A DNA stretch of 64,000 bases from NCBI RefSeq assembly GCF_032598905.1, contig NZ_CP122458.1, positions 7,093,001-7,157,000 on the forward strand. The letters are read 5' to 3'. Position 1 is the first letter of the stretch, and each line of letters opens with the position of its first letter. The DNA comes from Streptomyces sp. 11x1. Lineage in GTDB: Bacteria; Actinomycetota; Actinomycetes; Streptomycetales; Streptomycetaceae. Both the position numbers and the translations under genes were made by a program. Shown piece by piece: positions 50,981-61,404 of this stretch. The notes under the pieces are model-generated. The model did not search any database. It had not been told where the DNA came from and saw only the letters and a program-made list of their open reading frames with translations.

Positions 50981-52306
50981 ATGGAAGGCACAACACCCCC
51001 CACCCACGACACCCCCGCGAGCCATGACACCCCGGCCGACTACGACCCGCCCTCCGTGGAGCGCTACGCCCCGGAGCCCGACAAACGTCCCGGCCGCACC
51101 GCCTTCCAGCGCGACCGCGCCCGCGTGCTGCACTCCGCGGCCCTGCGCAGACTCGCCGGCAAGACCCAGGTCGTCACCCCCGGCACCCGCACCCACGTCT
51201 GGGACGCCAGCCCCCGCACCCGCCTCACCCACTCCCTGGAGTGTGCCCAGGTGGGTCGCGAGCTGGGCGCCGCCCTCGGCTGCGACCCCGACCTCGTGGA
51301 GGCCGCCTGTCTCTCGCACGACCTCGGCCACCCCCCTTTCGGTCACAACGGCGAACAGGCACTCAACGAATTCGCCGAGGACTGCGGCGGTTTCGAGGGC
51401 AACGCCCAGTCCCTGCGCCTGCTGACCCGCATCGAGCCCAAGCGCTTCGTAGGGTCCTCGGAGTCCGGCGACCTCGTCAGCGTCGGCCTCAACCTCACCC
51501 GCGCCGCCCTGGACGCCGCCACCAAGTACCCCTGGCCGCGCGGCGGTCACCCCACCGACCCCAAGTCGCCCAAGTTCGGCGTGTACGACGACGACCGGCC
51601 CGTCTTCGACTGGGTCCGCAAGGACGCCCCCGGCACGAGCACGACCTTCGAGGCCCAGGTCATGGACTGGTCCGACGACGTGGCGTATTCCGTGCACGAC
51701 GTCGAGGACGGCCTGCACGCGGGCCACATCGATCCGGGCTGTCTGCACGCGGAGCCCGAACGCCGAGCGGTCTTCGAGGTCGCCCGCGGCCGGTACGTCC
51801 CCGCGGACACCGACCCGGCCGAACTCGCCGCCGCCCTCGACCGCCTCCTCGACCAGGAGTGGTGGCCCCACGGCTACGACGGGACGGCCGTCGCCCAGGC
51901 CCGGTTGAAGGACGCCACCAGCCAGCTCATCGGCCGGTTCTGCCTCGCCGCCGAGGGCGCCACCCGGCAGGCGTACGGAGGCGGCCCCCTCACCCGGTAC
52001 GCCGCCGAACTGGTCGTCCCGCGCGAGACGCGGCTGGAGTGCGCCGTGCTGAAGGCGGTCGCCGACCGCTATGTGATGCAGCGGGCCGAGCAGGAACGGC
52101 TCCGCGCCGACCAGCGGATCGTCGTAGCCGAACTCGCCGAGGCGCTCACCGCCCGGGCGCCGGAGGGGCTCGAACCCCAGTTCCGTGCGCTGTTCGACTC
52201 GGCCCCGGACGACCGCGCCCGCAAGCGGGTGATCGTCGACCAGATCGCTTCCCTCACCGACACCTCCGCCCGCGCGCTGCACGCGAGACTGACGGGGCGG
52301 AAGTGA
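50981..52306 (+). CDS. dgt: Deoxyguanosinetriphosphate triphosphohydrolase-like protein
   Basis: The 441-residue HD-domain protein has [27 protein letters not shown]...[14 protein letters not shown] (the HD pair) and [17 protein letters not shown]. It splits dNTPs to nucleosides and triphosphate, controlling dNTP pools. The acidic/Pro-rich 25 residues at the start are probably disordered. It lies 1.5 kb upstream of dnaG in the replication-linked part of the window. Confidence 0.93.
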   Translation: MEGTTPPTHDTPASHDTPADYDPPSVERYAPEPDKRPGRTAFQRDRARVLHSAALRRLAGKTQVVTPGTRTHVWDASPRTRLTHSLECAQVGRELGAALGCDPDLVEAACLSHDLGHPPFGHNGEQALNEFAEDCGGFEGNAQSLRLLTRIEPKRFVGSSESGDLVSVGLNLTRAALDAATKYPWPRGGHPTDPKSPKFGVYDDDRPVFDWVRKDAPGTSTTFEAQVMDWSDDVAYSVHDVEDGLHAGHIDPGCLHAEPERRAVFEVARGRYVPADTDPAELAAALDRLLDQEWWPHGYDGTAVAQARLKDATSQLIGRFCLAAEGATRQAYGGGPLTRYAAELVVPRETRLECAVLKAVADRYVMQRAEQERLRADQRIVVAELAEALTARAPEGLEPQFRALFDSAPDDRARKRVIVDQIASLTDTSARALHARLTGRK

Positions 52307-52410
52307 CGAAAACGTGACCCTGCGTGGCCTGATCGGGTCACTACCCCTTCCCGCATCACGCTCCGTGCGGGACGCTCGCATGTGGACGCACCCTTAAGAG
52401 GAGGCATCAA

Positions 52411-53676
52411 GTGGTCGACGCGGATCAGACATTCGTCATCGTCGGAGGTGGTCTCGCCGGCGCGAAAGCGGCCGAGACGCTCCGAGCGGAGGGCTTCACC
52501 GGCCGCGTGATACTGATCTGCGACGAACGCGACCACCCCTACGAGCGTCCGCCGCTCTCCAAGGGCTATCTGCTCGGCAAGGAGGAGCGCGACACCGTCT
52601 TCGTCCACGAGCCGTCCTGGTACGCGAGCAACGACATCGAACTCCACCTCGGCCAGACCGTCGACGCGATCGACCGTACGGCGAGGACCGTTCGCTTCGG
52701 TGACGACGGCACCCTCGTCCACTACGACAAACTGCTGCTCGCGACCGGCGCCGAGCCCCGCCGCCTGGACATCCCGGGCACCGATCTCGCGGGTGTCCAC
52801 CATCTGCGCCGTCTCGCCCACGCCGAGCGCCTCAAGGGCGTCCTCGCCGCCCTCGGCCGGGACAACGGCCACCTCGTGGTCGCCGGCGCCGGCTGGATCG
52901 GCCTGGAGGTGGCGGCGGCGGCCCGCGAGTACGGCGCGGAGGTCACCGTCGTCGAGCCGGAGCCGACGCCCCTGCACGGCGTCCTCGGCCCCGAGCTGGG
53001 CAACCTCTTCGCCGAGCTGCACCGCGAGCACGGCGTCCGCTTCCACTTCGGTGCGAGGCTCACGGAGATCGTCGGCCAGGACGGGATGGTCCTGGCGGCC
53101 CGCACGGACACGGGGGAGGAGCACCCGGCGCACGACGTCCTCGCGGCCATCGGCGCGGGTCCGCGCGTGGGTCTCGCCGAGGCGGCGGGGCTGGAGATCG
53201 CCGGCCGTGCGCACGGCGGGGGCATCGTGGTCGACGTGGGGCTGCGTACATCCGACCCTTCCATCTACGCCGCCGGTGACGTCGTCTCCTTCCCGCACGC
53301 CCTGTTCGACACCCGGCTGCGGGTGGAGCACTGGGCCAACGCGCTCAACGGCGGGCCGGCCGCAGCCCGCTCGATGCTCGGCAAGGACGTCACCTACGAC
53401 CGGGTGCCCTATTTCTTCTCCGACCAGTACGACCTGGGCATGGAGTACTCGGGGTGGGCACCGCCCGGATCGTACGACCAGGTGCTGATCCGAGGGGATG
53501 CGGGCAAGCGGGAGTTCATCGCGTTCTGGGTGAAGGAGGGGCGGGTACTGGCCGGGATGAACGTGAACGTGTGGGATGTCACTGAGCCGATCCAGAAGCT
53601 GATCCGGTCCCGGGAGCGGGTCGATGTGGACGCGCTCGCGAATCCCCAGGTGCCGTTGGAGAGTCTGGTCGCCTAG
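52411..53676 (+). CDS. Ferredoxin reductase-type FAD/NAD oxidoreductase
   Basis: The 421-residue protein has the FAD motif FVIVGGGLAGAKAAETLR, the NAD motif HLVVAGAGWIGLEVAAAA, the FAD-O2 motif IYAAGDVVSFPHALF, and the C-terminal reductase domain (WAPPGSYDQVLIRGD). It resembles putidaredoxin/rhodocoxin reductases that feed P450s or Rieske oxygenases. No ferredoxin is adjacent, so the partner is unknown. GTG at 52411 follows AAGAGGAGG at 52396-52404. Confidence 0.9.
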   Translation: MVDADQTFVIVGGGLAGAKAAETLRAEGFTGRVILICDERDHPYERPPLSKGYLLGKEERDTVFVHEPSWYASNDIELHLGQTVDAIDRTARTVRFGDDGTLVHYDKLLLATGAEPRRLDIPGTDLAGVHHLRRLAHAERLKGVLAALGRDNGHLVVAGAGWIGLEVAAAAREYGAEVTVVEPEPTPLHGVLGPELGNLFAELHREHGVRFHFGARLTEIVGQDGMVLAARTDTGEEHPAHDVLAAIGAGPRVGLAEAAGLEIAGRAHGGGIVVDVGLRTSDPSIYAAGDVVSFPHALFDTRLRVEHWANALNGGPAAARSMLGKDVTYDRVPYFFSDQYDLGMEYSGWAPPGSYDQVLIRGDAGKREFIAFWVKEGRVLAGMNVNVWDVTEPIQKLIRSRERVDVDALANPQVPLESLVA

Positions 53677-53725
53677 GCATCGGCGGGGCTGGGGCGCGAG
53701 GGCGTGCGGGTGGTATGTGGTTGCT

Positions 53726-53746
53726 CGCGCAGTTCCCCGCGCCCCT
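53726..53746. repeat. Dispersed repeat element, copy E (left arm only)
   Basis: The 20-bp core GCGCAGTTCCCCGCGCCCCT is present at 53727-53746, just downstream of the reductase stop. A short CCCCT-CA-AGGGG hairpin follows instead of the right arm. Confidence 0.8.
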
Positions 53747-53772
53747 CAAGGGGCGCCGCCCGTGCCCCATGG

Positions 53773-53801
53773 TTGTCAGTGGACCACCGTAGAATCTCCG
53801 C
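53773..53801 (+). promoter_or_regulatory. RecA-independent DNA-damage-type promoter of dnaG
   Basis: TTGTCAGTG (53773-53781), 8 bp, TAGAAT (53790-53795) exactly fits the actinobacterial consensus TTGTCRGTG-N8-TAnnnT. TAGAAT lies at -12 to -7 from the GTG start, so the mRNA is probably leaderless. Confidence 0.75.
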
Positions 53802-55703
53802 GTGGCAGGACGGATCAACGACGAGGACGTGAAGGCGGTACGGGACGCGGTCCCGATCGACGCCGTGGTGTCCGAGTACCTCCAGCTGCGCAACGCGGGC
53901 GGCGGGAACCTCAAGGGCCTCTGCCCGTTCCACGACGAGAAGTCGCCGTCCTTCCAGGTCAGCCCGAGCAAGGGCCTCTTCCACTGCTTCGGCTGCCAGG
54001 AGGGCGGCGACACCATCACATTCGTGATGAAGGTCGACCACCTGTCCTTCTCGGAGGCCGTCGAGCGCCTGGCCGGCCAGGCCGGCATCACCCTCAGGTA
54101 CGAGGAGGGCGGGTACAACCCGTCCCACCAACGCGGCGAACGGATCCGCCTGGTCGAGGCCCACAAGATCGCCGCCGAGTGGTACGCGGAACAGCTCGCC
54201 ACCAGCCCCGAGGCCGACACCGGCCGGATCTTCCTCGCCGAGCGCGGCTTCGACCAGGCCGCCGCCGTCCACTTCGGCGTCGGCTACAGCCCCCAGGGCT
54301 GGGACCACCTCACCCGCTTCCTGCGCGGCAAGGGCTTCACCGACAAGGAACTGTTCCTGTCCGGCCTTTCCCAGGAGGGCCGCCGGGGCCCGATCGACCG
54401 CTTCCGGGGCCGCCTGATGTGGCCCATCCGCGACATCGGTGGAGACGTGGTCGGCTTCGGCGCCCGCAAGCTCTACGAGGCGGACAACGGCCCGAAGTAC
54501 CTCAACACCCCCGACACCGCGATCTACCGCAAGTCCCAGGTCCTCTACGGCATCGACCTCGCCAAGAAGGACATCGCCAAGGCCAGCCGGGCCGTCGTCG
54601 TCGAGGGCTACACCGACGTCATGGCCTGCCACCTCGCCGGCGTCACCACGGCCATCGCCACCTGCGGCACGGCCTTCGGCGGCGATCACATCAAGATCCT
54701 CCGCCGGCTGCTGATGGACAACGGCTCGGCGCGTGTGATCTTCACGTTCGACGGCGACGCGGCCGGCCAGAAGGCGGCCCTGCGCGCCTTCGAGGACGAC
54801 CAGAAGTTCGCCGCCGAGACCTACATCGCGATCGCCCCCGACGGCATGGACCCCTGCGAACTGCGCCTCGCGAAGGGCGATGACGCGGTGGTCGAGCTGA
54901 CCGAACCCCGTACCCCGCTCTTCGAGTTCGCCCTCCGCCAGATCGTCGCCCGCTACGACCTGGAGACCCCCGCCGGGCGGGCCGCCGCCCTCGACGAGGC
55001 CGCGCCGATCGTGGCCCGCATCAAGAACAGCGGCGCCCAGCACGAGGTCGCCGTGGAACTCGCCGGCATGCTCGGCATCCTCGACACCCAGTTCGTCGTC
55101 AAGCGCGTCGCCCAGCTGGCCCGCTGGGCCCGCGACCGGGGCGGCCAGGGCCCCGCCCCCTCCGCCCAGCGCACCGCCCAGCCGTACGAGTCCACTTCCC
55201 GGCCCCCGTCCGGCCCCGCCCTCACCCTCCGCAACCCGGTTTTCGCCACCGAGCGCGAACTCCTCAAACTCGCCCTCCAGCGCCCTGAGTTGGTCGCCCC
55301 CGCGTTCGACGCGTACGGCGTCGACGAGTTCACCGCCGCCCCCTACGCGGCCGTCCGTGAGGCGATCATCGAAGCGGGCGGCGTGGAGTACGGCGCAGAG
55401 GACCCGCAGGAGTACCTGGTCCGCGTCCGCGAGGCCGCGCCGGACGACACGGTGCGGGCCATGGTGACCGAGCTGGCGGTCGAGGCGATCATGCGCAAGA
55501 CGGTCGACGACGTCTACGCGGGCGCACAACTGGTCACCGTGCGTCGCCGGGCCGTCGAACGCCGGGTGCGCGACGTCCAGGGCAGCCTGGCGAGGGCGGC
55601 CGCCCAGGGCGACCCGGCCCAGCTGGCCGCCGTCCAGAACGAGTTGTGGGTCCTCCAGCAGTACGACCAGGCATTGCGGGAGCGGGGCGCGGAGGCGCTC
55701 TGA
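53802..55703 (+). CDS. dnaG: DNA primase
   Basis: The 633-residue primase has the CHC2 zinc motif (CPFHDEKSPSFQV... HCFGCQEGGD), the TOPRIM core (VVVEGYTDVMA; FTFDGDAAGQKAA) and a C-terminal DnaB-binding helical domain (about 470-633). It makes RNA primers for lagging-strand replication. It is followed by hrdA, 376 bp downstream. The GTG start directly follows the promoter described above, leaving no Shine-Dalgarno sequence. Confidence 0.96.
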   Translation: MAGRINDEDVKAVRDAVPIDAVVSEYLQLRNAGGGNLKGLCPFHDEKSPSFQVSPSKGLFHCFGCQEGGDTITFVMKVDHLSFSEAVERLAGQAGITLRYEEGGYNPSHQRGERIRLVEAHKIAAEWYAEQLATSPEADTGRIFLAERGFDQAAAVHFGVGYSPQGWDHLTRFLRGKGFTDKELFLSGLSQEGRRGPIDRFRGRLMWPIRDIGGDVVGFGARKLYEADNGPKYLNTPDTAIYRKSQVLYGIDLAKKDIAKASRAVVVEGYTDVMACHLAGVTTAIATCGTAFGGDHIKILRRLLMDNGSARVIFTFDGDAAGQKAALRAFEDDQKFAAETYIAIAPDGMDPCELRLAKGDDAVVELTEPRTPLFEFALRQIVARYDLETPAGRAAALDEAAPIVARIKNSGAQHEVAVELAGMLGILDTQFVVKRVAQLARWARDRGGQGPAPSAQRTAQPYESTSRPPSGPALTLRNPVFATERELLKLALQRPELVAPAFDAYGVDEFTAAPYAAVREAIIEAGGVEYGAEDPQEYLVRVREAAPDDTVRAMVTELAVEAIMRKTVDDVYAGAQLVTVRRRAVERRVRDVQGSLARAAAQGDPAQLAAVQNELWVLQQYDQALRERGAEAL

Positions 55704-56079
55704 CCCCGCGACGGTTCGCGCCCCCGGCCGCGCACGTCCCCGCAGCACATGCCAATCCGCGCCGGAGCCACCCCGCTCCGTACGGCCTTCAAGCTGTTTG
55801 CGGCCCGCCCAGCAGCGCACTCGTGCAGCACGGTAACCGTGCGGTCACGGCCCGGACGCAAAAAGTCACCGCACGCCCCTCGTGGCGGCTGTGTGTCGTA
55901 CTCCACACTGGGTTGCGGTGCCTGAGTCCTCGGAGCGCGGCCGACCCGTCCCCCATGGGTCCGAGATCCCCGCGGTTCCGCTCGATGAGTACGGGATGGA
56001 CGGCGGCGAGGCCGCCCGCGTCATCCCAGACGTACCGCTGTCGTACGCCCTGGCAGCGACATTCCTGGAGGTCGCCCCC
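55704..56079. promoter_or_regulatory. hrdA upstream region
   Basis: The 376-bp gap contains the 13-bp dyad CACGGTAACCGTG (55829-55841) continued by CGGTCACGG, then GTCACCGCAC at 55867-55876. An open frame continues through the gap in hrdA phase but shows no conserved residues. A GGAGG at 56067-56071 serves the GTG at 56080. Confidence 0.5.
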
Positions 56080-57252
<1,173 letters not shown>

Positions 57253-57290
57253 GGGGTGCATTGTCGGGTGAGGGTCCGGTGGGGGCTTCT

Positions 57291-57389
57291 CACGCAGTTC
57301 CCCGCGCCCCTGAAGAAGCGGGGCTGCGCCCCTGCTCTTTCACGGGCCCGCAGGGGCCGGTGTCTTTTAGGGGCGCGAGGAACTGCGCG
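57291..57389. repeat. Dispersed inverted-repeat element, copy F
   Basis: The left arm (57291-57311) and right arm (57369-57389) match copy A with one difference each, and GGGGCTTCT/AGAAGCCCC extend the stem. It lies between the convergent ends of hrdA and the ABC exporter. Confidence 0.85.
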
Positions 57390-57441
57390 AGAAGCCCCCA
57401 CCCACCCGCACCCGACAACGCACCCCCCTCACCCCACCCCC

Positions 57442-59376
57442 TCAGTCCACCTCGGCCACCGCCTCCGCGAACTGGGCCCGATACAGCCGCGCATACGCCC
57501 CACCCGCGGCCAGCAACTCCTCGTGCGCCCCCTGCTCCACGATGGAACCGTTCTCCATCACCAGAATCGTGTCCGCGTCCCGAACCGTCGACAGCCGATG
57601 CGCGATCACGAACGACGTCCGCCCGTGCGCCAGCTTCGCCATCGCCTTCTGGATCAACACCTCGGTCCGCGTGTCCACCGAGGACGTCGCCTCGTCCAGC
57701 ACCAGGATCACCGGATCCGACAGGAACGCCCGAGCGATCGTGATGAGCTGCTTCTCACCGGCGCTCACCCCGGTCCCCTCGTCGTCGATCACGGTGTCGT
57801 ACCCGTCCGGCAGCGTCCGGATGAACCGATCCGCGTGCGCCGCCCGAGCCGCCTCCTCGACCTCACCCCGCGTCACCTTCCGCGACGCGGACGCCCCATA
57901 CGCGATGTTCTCCGCGATGGTCCCGCCGAACAGCCAGGTGTCCTGGAGCACCATTCCTATCCCGTCGCGCAGTTCGTCCCGCGACATGGACGCGACATCG
58001 ACCCCGTCGAGCGTGATCCGCCCGCCCGTGACCTCGTAGAACCGCATCAACAGGTTCACCAGCGTGGTCTTGCCCGCGCCCGTCGGCCCCACGATCGCCA
58101 CCGTGTGCCCCGGCTCGACGACCAGCGACAGATCCTCGATCAGCGGCTTGTCGGCCTCGTACCGGAAGGACACCCCCTCCAGCGCCACCCGCCCCCGCAG
58201 CTCCTCGGGCCGCACCCCGGGCACCGCGTCGGCCTCCTGCTCCTCCGCGTCGAGCAGTTCGAAGATCCGCTCGGCGGAGGCGACCCCCGACTGCACGAGG
58301 TTGGCCATGGACGCCACCTGCGTCAGCGGCATCGAGAACTGCCGCGAGTACTGGATGAAGGCCTGCACGTCACCGATCGACAGCGCACCGGTCGCGACCC
58401 GCAGCCCGCCCACCACGGCGACGAGCACATAGTTGATGTTCGACACGAACAACATCAGCGGCTGCATGATGCCGCTGTTGAACTGGGCCTTGAACCCGGC
58501 CTCGTACAGCCGCTCGTTCTCCTCGGCGAACTGCTGCGCCGACTCCTCCTGACGCCCGAACACCTTCACCAGCGTGTGCCCGGTGTACATCTCCTCGATG
58601 TGGGCGTTGAGCCTGCCCGTCACCCGCCACTGCGCGACGAAGTGCGGCTGCGACCGCTTGCCGACCCGCGTGGCCACCAGGAACGACACCGGCACGGTCA
58701 CCAGCGCGACCAGCGCCAGCAGCGGCGACACCCAGAACATCATCGCCAGCACGCCGATGATGGTGAGCAGTGAGTTGATCAGCTGGCCCATCGACTGTTG
58801 CAGCGTCTGCCCGATGTTGTCGATGTCGTTGGTCGCCCGGCTCAGCACCTCACCGCGCTGCCGCTTGTCGAAGTACGACAGCGGCAGCCGCGACAGCTTC
58901 GCCTGGAGCTGTTCGCGCATGTGGTAGACGGTCCGGTTGATCGCTCGGTTGGAGAGCCGCGTGGCCACCGCCATCAGCAGCCCCGCGACCAGGAAGATGC
59001 CGAGGGCAACCAGAAGAACTGTGCCGACGGCCTCGAAATCGATGCCCTTGCCCGGTGTGAAGTCCGTGCCCGACAGCATGTCGGCGATCGCGCCGTCCCC
59101 GCGCTCCCGCATGGACTCCAGGACCTCGGCCTTGGTCGCGCCCGCCGGCATCTCCCGCCCGACGACACCCGCGAACACCAGGTCGGTCGCCTTGCCGAGG
59201 ATCCACGGCCCCAGCACGGACAGTCCGACGCTGATCACCGCGCACAGGACCATCGCGTACATCGTGAACCGCTCGGGCCTGAACTGCGCGAGCAGCCGTT
59301 TCCCGGACCCCTTGAAGTCCATGGAGTGCTGATCGGGGGCCCCGGCCCCCGCCATCCGTGCCAACGGCCCGGCCAT
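57442..59376 (-). CDS. ABC exporter half-transporter with consensus ATPase site
   Basis: The 644-residue protein has six membrane helices (about 35-370) and an ATPase domain with Walker A GPTGAGKTT, signature VSAGEKQLITIARA, Walker B ILVLDEATSSVD with catalytic Glu, and switch His in VIAHRLSTV. The upstream half-transporter has a degenerate site, so the two form a heterodimer of the TM287/288 type. An insert of about 50 residues lies between the first two helices. Its ATG shares one base with the upstream stop (TGATG). Confidence 0.93.
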   Translation of the reverse strand: MAGPLARMAGAGAPDQHSMDFKGSGKRLLAQFRPERFTMYAMVLCAVISVGLSVLGPWILGKATDLVFAGVVGREMPAGATKAEVLESMRERGDGAIADMLSGTDFTPGKGIDFEAVGTVLLVALGIFLVAGLLMAVATRLSNRAINRTVYHMREQLQAKLSRLPLSYFDKRQRGEVLSRATNDIDNIGQTLQQSMGQLINSLLTIIGVLAMMFWVSPLLALVALVTVPVSFLVATRVGKRSQPHFVAQWRVTGRLNAHIEEMYTGHTLVKVFGRQEESAQQFAEENERLYEAGFKAQFNSGIMQPLMLFVSNINYVLVAVVGGLRVATGALSIGDVQAFIQYSRQFSMPLTQVASMANLVQSGVASAERIFELLDAEEQEADAVPGVRPEELRGRVALEGVSFRYEADKPLIEDLSLVVEPGHTVAIVGPTGAGKTTLVNLLMRFYEVTGGRITLDGVDVASMSRDELRDGIGMVLQDTWLFGGTIAENIAYGASASRKVTRGEVEEAARAAHADRFIRTLPDGYDTVIDDEGTGVSAGEKQLITIARAFLSDPVILVLDEATSSVDTRTEVLIQKAMAKLAHGRTSFVIAHRLSTVRDADTILVMENGSIVEQGAHEELLAAGGAYARLYRAQFAEAVAEVD

Positions 59377-61109
59377 CAGGCTGCCTCCGCTTCCGTGAGC
59401 TGGGAGAGGACGATCTCCCGGTAGGTCTCGTTCTCCGCCATCAGCTCGTGGTGGCGTCCGGCTCCGACCACGCGGCCCTCGTCGAGGACGACGATCCGGT
59501 CGGCGTCCCGGATGGTCGCCACCCGCTGGGCCACGATCACCACGGTCGCGTCGGCGGTCTCCCGCGCCAGCGCGGCCCGCAGCGCGGCGTCGGTCGCGTA
59601 GTCGAGCGCGGAGAAGGAGTCGTCGAACAGATAGATCTCCGGCCGCTGCACCAGCGTCCGCGCGATCGCGAGCCGCTGCCGCTGGCCGCCGGACACATTG
59701 GTCCCGCCCTGCGCAACGGGGGAGTCCAGCCCGTTCTCCAGTCGTTCGACGAATTCCTTGGCCTGCGCCACCTCCAGCGCGTGCCACAACTCCTCGTCGG
59801 TGGCGTCCGGATTGCCGTACCGCAGATTCGTCGCCACGGTCCCGGAGAACAGATACGGCTTCTGCGGCACCAGACTCACCGTCCTGGCCAGCAGTTTCGG
59901 GTCGAGCGCCCGTACGTCGACGCCATCCACCAGGACCTCGCCCTCGGTGACGTCGAACAGCCGGGGCACCAGCCCGAGCAGCGTCGACTTGCCGCTGCCG
60001 GTGGACCCGATGACCGCGGTCGTCTCACCCGGCCGGGCCACGACCTCGATCGACCTGAGCACCGGCTCCTCGGCACCCGGATAGCGGAACCCCGCACCCC
60101 GGACCTCCAGGAACCCGTGACGCCGCAGCTCCCGTACGGGCTCGACCGGCGGCACCACGCTCGTGTCGGTCTCCAGCACCTCCTGGATGCGCTCGGCGCA
60201 CACCTCGGCGCGCGGCATCATCATGAACATGAAGGTGGCCATCATCACAGCCATGACGATCTGCATCAGATAGGCGAGGAAGGCCGTGAGCGCGCCGATC
60301 TCCATGCCCCCGGTGTCGATCCGGTGGGCTCCGAACCACACCACCGCGATCGACGAGAAGTTGATGACCGTCATGACGATCGGGAACAGCAGCGCGAGCA
60401 TCCGCCCGGTGCCCAGCGACACGTCCGTCAGTTCGACGTTCGCCTTCCGGAACCGCTCCTTCTCGTAGTCGTCCCGCACGAAGGCCCGGATCACCCGGTT
60501 GCCGGTGATCTGCTCCCGCAGCACCCGGTTCACGGTGTCCAACCGCTCCTGCATGGTGCGGAACAGGGGGCGCAGTCGGCGCACGATCAGGCTGACGGAG
60601 ATCCCGAGCACCGGTACGACCGCCAGGAGCACTCCCGACAGCGGCACGTCCAGCCCGAGCGCCAGCACGATGCCGCCGACACACATGATCGGCGCCGACA
60701 CCACCAGCGTGAACGTCATGAGCACCAGCATCTGCACCTGCTGGACGTCGTTCGTCGTCCGCGTGATCAGCGACGGGGCCCCGAAGTGACCGACCTCACG
60801 CGCCGAGAACGACTGCACCCGGTCGAACACGGCGGCCCGGATGTCCCGGCCGACCGCCGACGCGGTGCGGGCGCCGTAGTACACGGCCCCGATGTTGCAG
60901 ACGACCTGCACCAGCGAGATACCGACCATCAGCGCGCCGAAGGACAGGATGTAACCCGTGTCGCCCTTCACCACGCCCTCGTCGATGATGTCCGCGTTCA
61001 GCGTGGGCAGGTAGAGCGTGGCGCACGTCTGCACGAACTGCAGCAGCACCAGCAGGGTGATCGGTGTCCGGTAGGGACGGAGATGACTTCTCAGCAATCG
61101 TATGAGCAC
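59376..61109 (-). CDS. ABC exporter half-transporter with degenerate ATPase site
   Basis: The 577-residue protein has six membrane helices (about 15-310) and an ATPase domain with Walker A GSTGSGKST and signature NVSGGQRQRLAIARTL. Walker B is YLFDDSFSALD, with Asp in place of Glu, and the switch His is Gln (VIVAQRVATI). This asymmetry is typical of heterodimeric multidrug or lipid exporters. GTG at 61109 (LIRLLRSHLRPYR) is preferred over an upstream ATG at 61169 because the extra residues are not conserved in type. Confidence 0.92.
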   Translation of the reverse strand: MLIRLLRSHLRPYRTPITLLVLLQFVQTCATLYLPTLNADIIDEGVVKGDTGYILSFGALMVGISLVQVVCNIGAVYYGARTASAVGRDIRAAVFDRVQSFSAREVGHFGAPSLITRTTNDVQQVQMLVLMTFTLVVSAPIMCVGGIVLALGLDVPLSGVLLAVVPVLGISVSLIVRRLRPLFRTMQERLDTVNRVLREQITGNRVIRAFVRDDYEKERFRKANVELTDVSLGTGRMLALLFPIVMTVINFSSIAVVWFGAHRIDTGGMEIGALTAFLAYLMQIVMAVMMATFMFMMMPRAEVCAERIQEVLETDTSVVPPVEPVRELRRHGFLEVRGAGFRYPGAEEPVLRSIEVVARPGETTAVIGSTGSGKSTLLGLVPRLFDVTEGEVLVDGVDVRALDPKLLARTVSLVPQKPYLFSGTVATNLRYGNPDATDEELWHALEVAQAKEFVERLENGLDSPVAQGGTNVSGGQRQRLAIARTLVQRPEIYLFDDSFSALDYATDAALRAALARETADATVVIVAQRVATIRDADRIVVLDEGRVVGAGRHHELMAENETYREIVLSQLTEAEAA

Positions 61110-61255
61110 GCGAGATCTCTCGGAGTCGAGGACGGGGTTCGGGACGCACCACCCCCCATCGTCGAACACTCCACCCGCGTTACCTCAACCGAATTAACCC
61201 GACGGTGAAGGTCCCCTGGCCGAATCTCGCAGCTGACCCGCGCCGCGCGTCCTCG

Positions 61256-61384
61256 ACCGGCAGGCACCCCATCGGAACCGGCAGGCACCCCATCGGAACC
61301 GGCAGGCACCCCATCGGAACCGGCAGGCACCCCATCGGAACCGGCAAGGCAATCCCATCGGGAACCGGCAGGAGCCCCATCAGG
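61256..61384. repeat. 21-bp tandem repeats between the ABC operon and the kinase gene
   Basis: Four perfect units (61256, 61277, 61298, 61319) and two degenerate ones (from 61340 and 61364) of ACCGGCAGGCACCCCATCGG+A. The period is seven codons, and the leftward frame would read PVPMGCL repeats. The array lies upstream of the ABC operon and ends 21 bp before the kinase stop codon. Confidence 0.92.
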
Positions 61385-61404
61385 CGCCCCGCTCGGGCAC
61401 CTCA

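Noticed and set aside
61256..61384. CRISPR-like array
   Set aside because: Units are contiguous 21-bp repeats with no unique spacers, and no cas genes are present.
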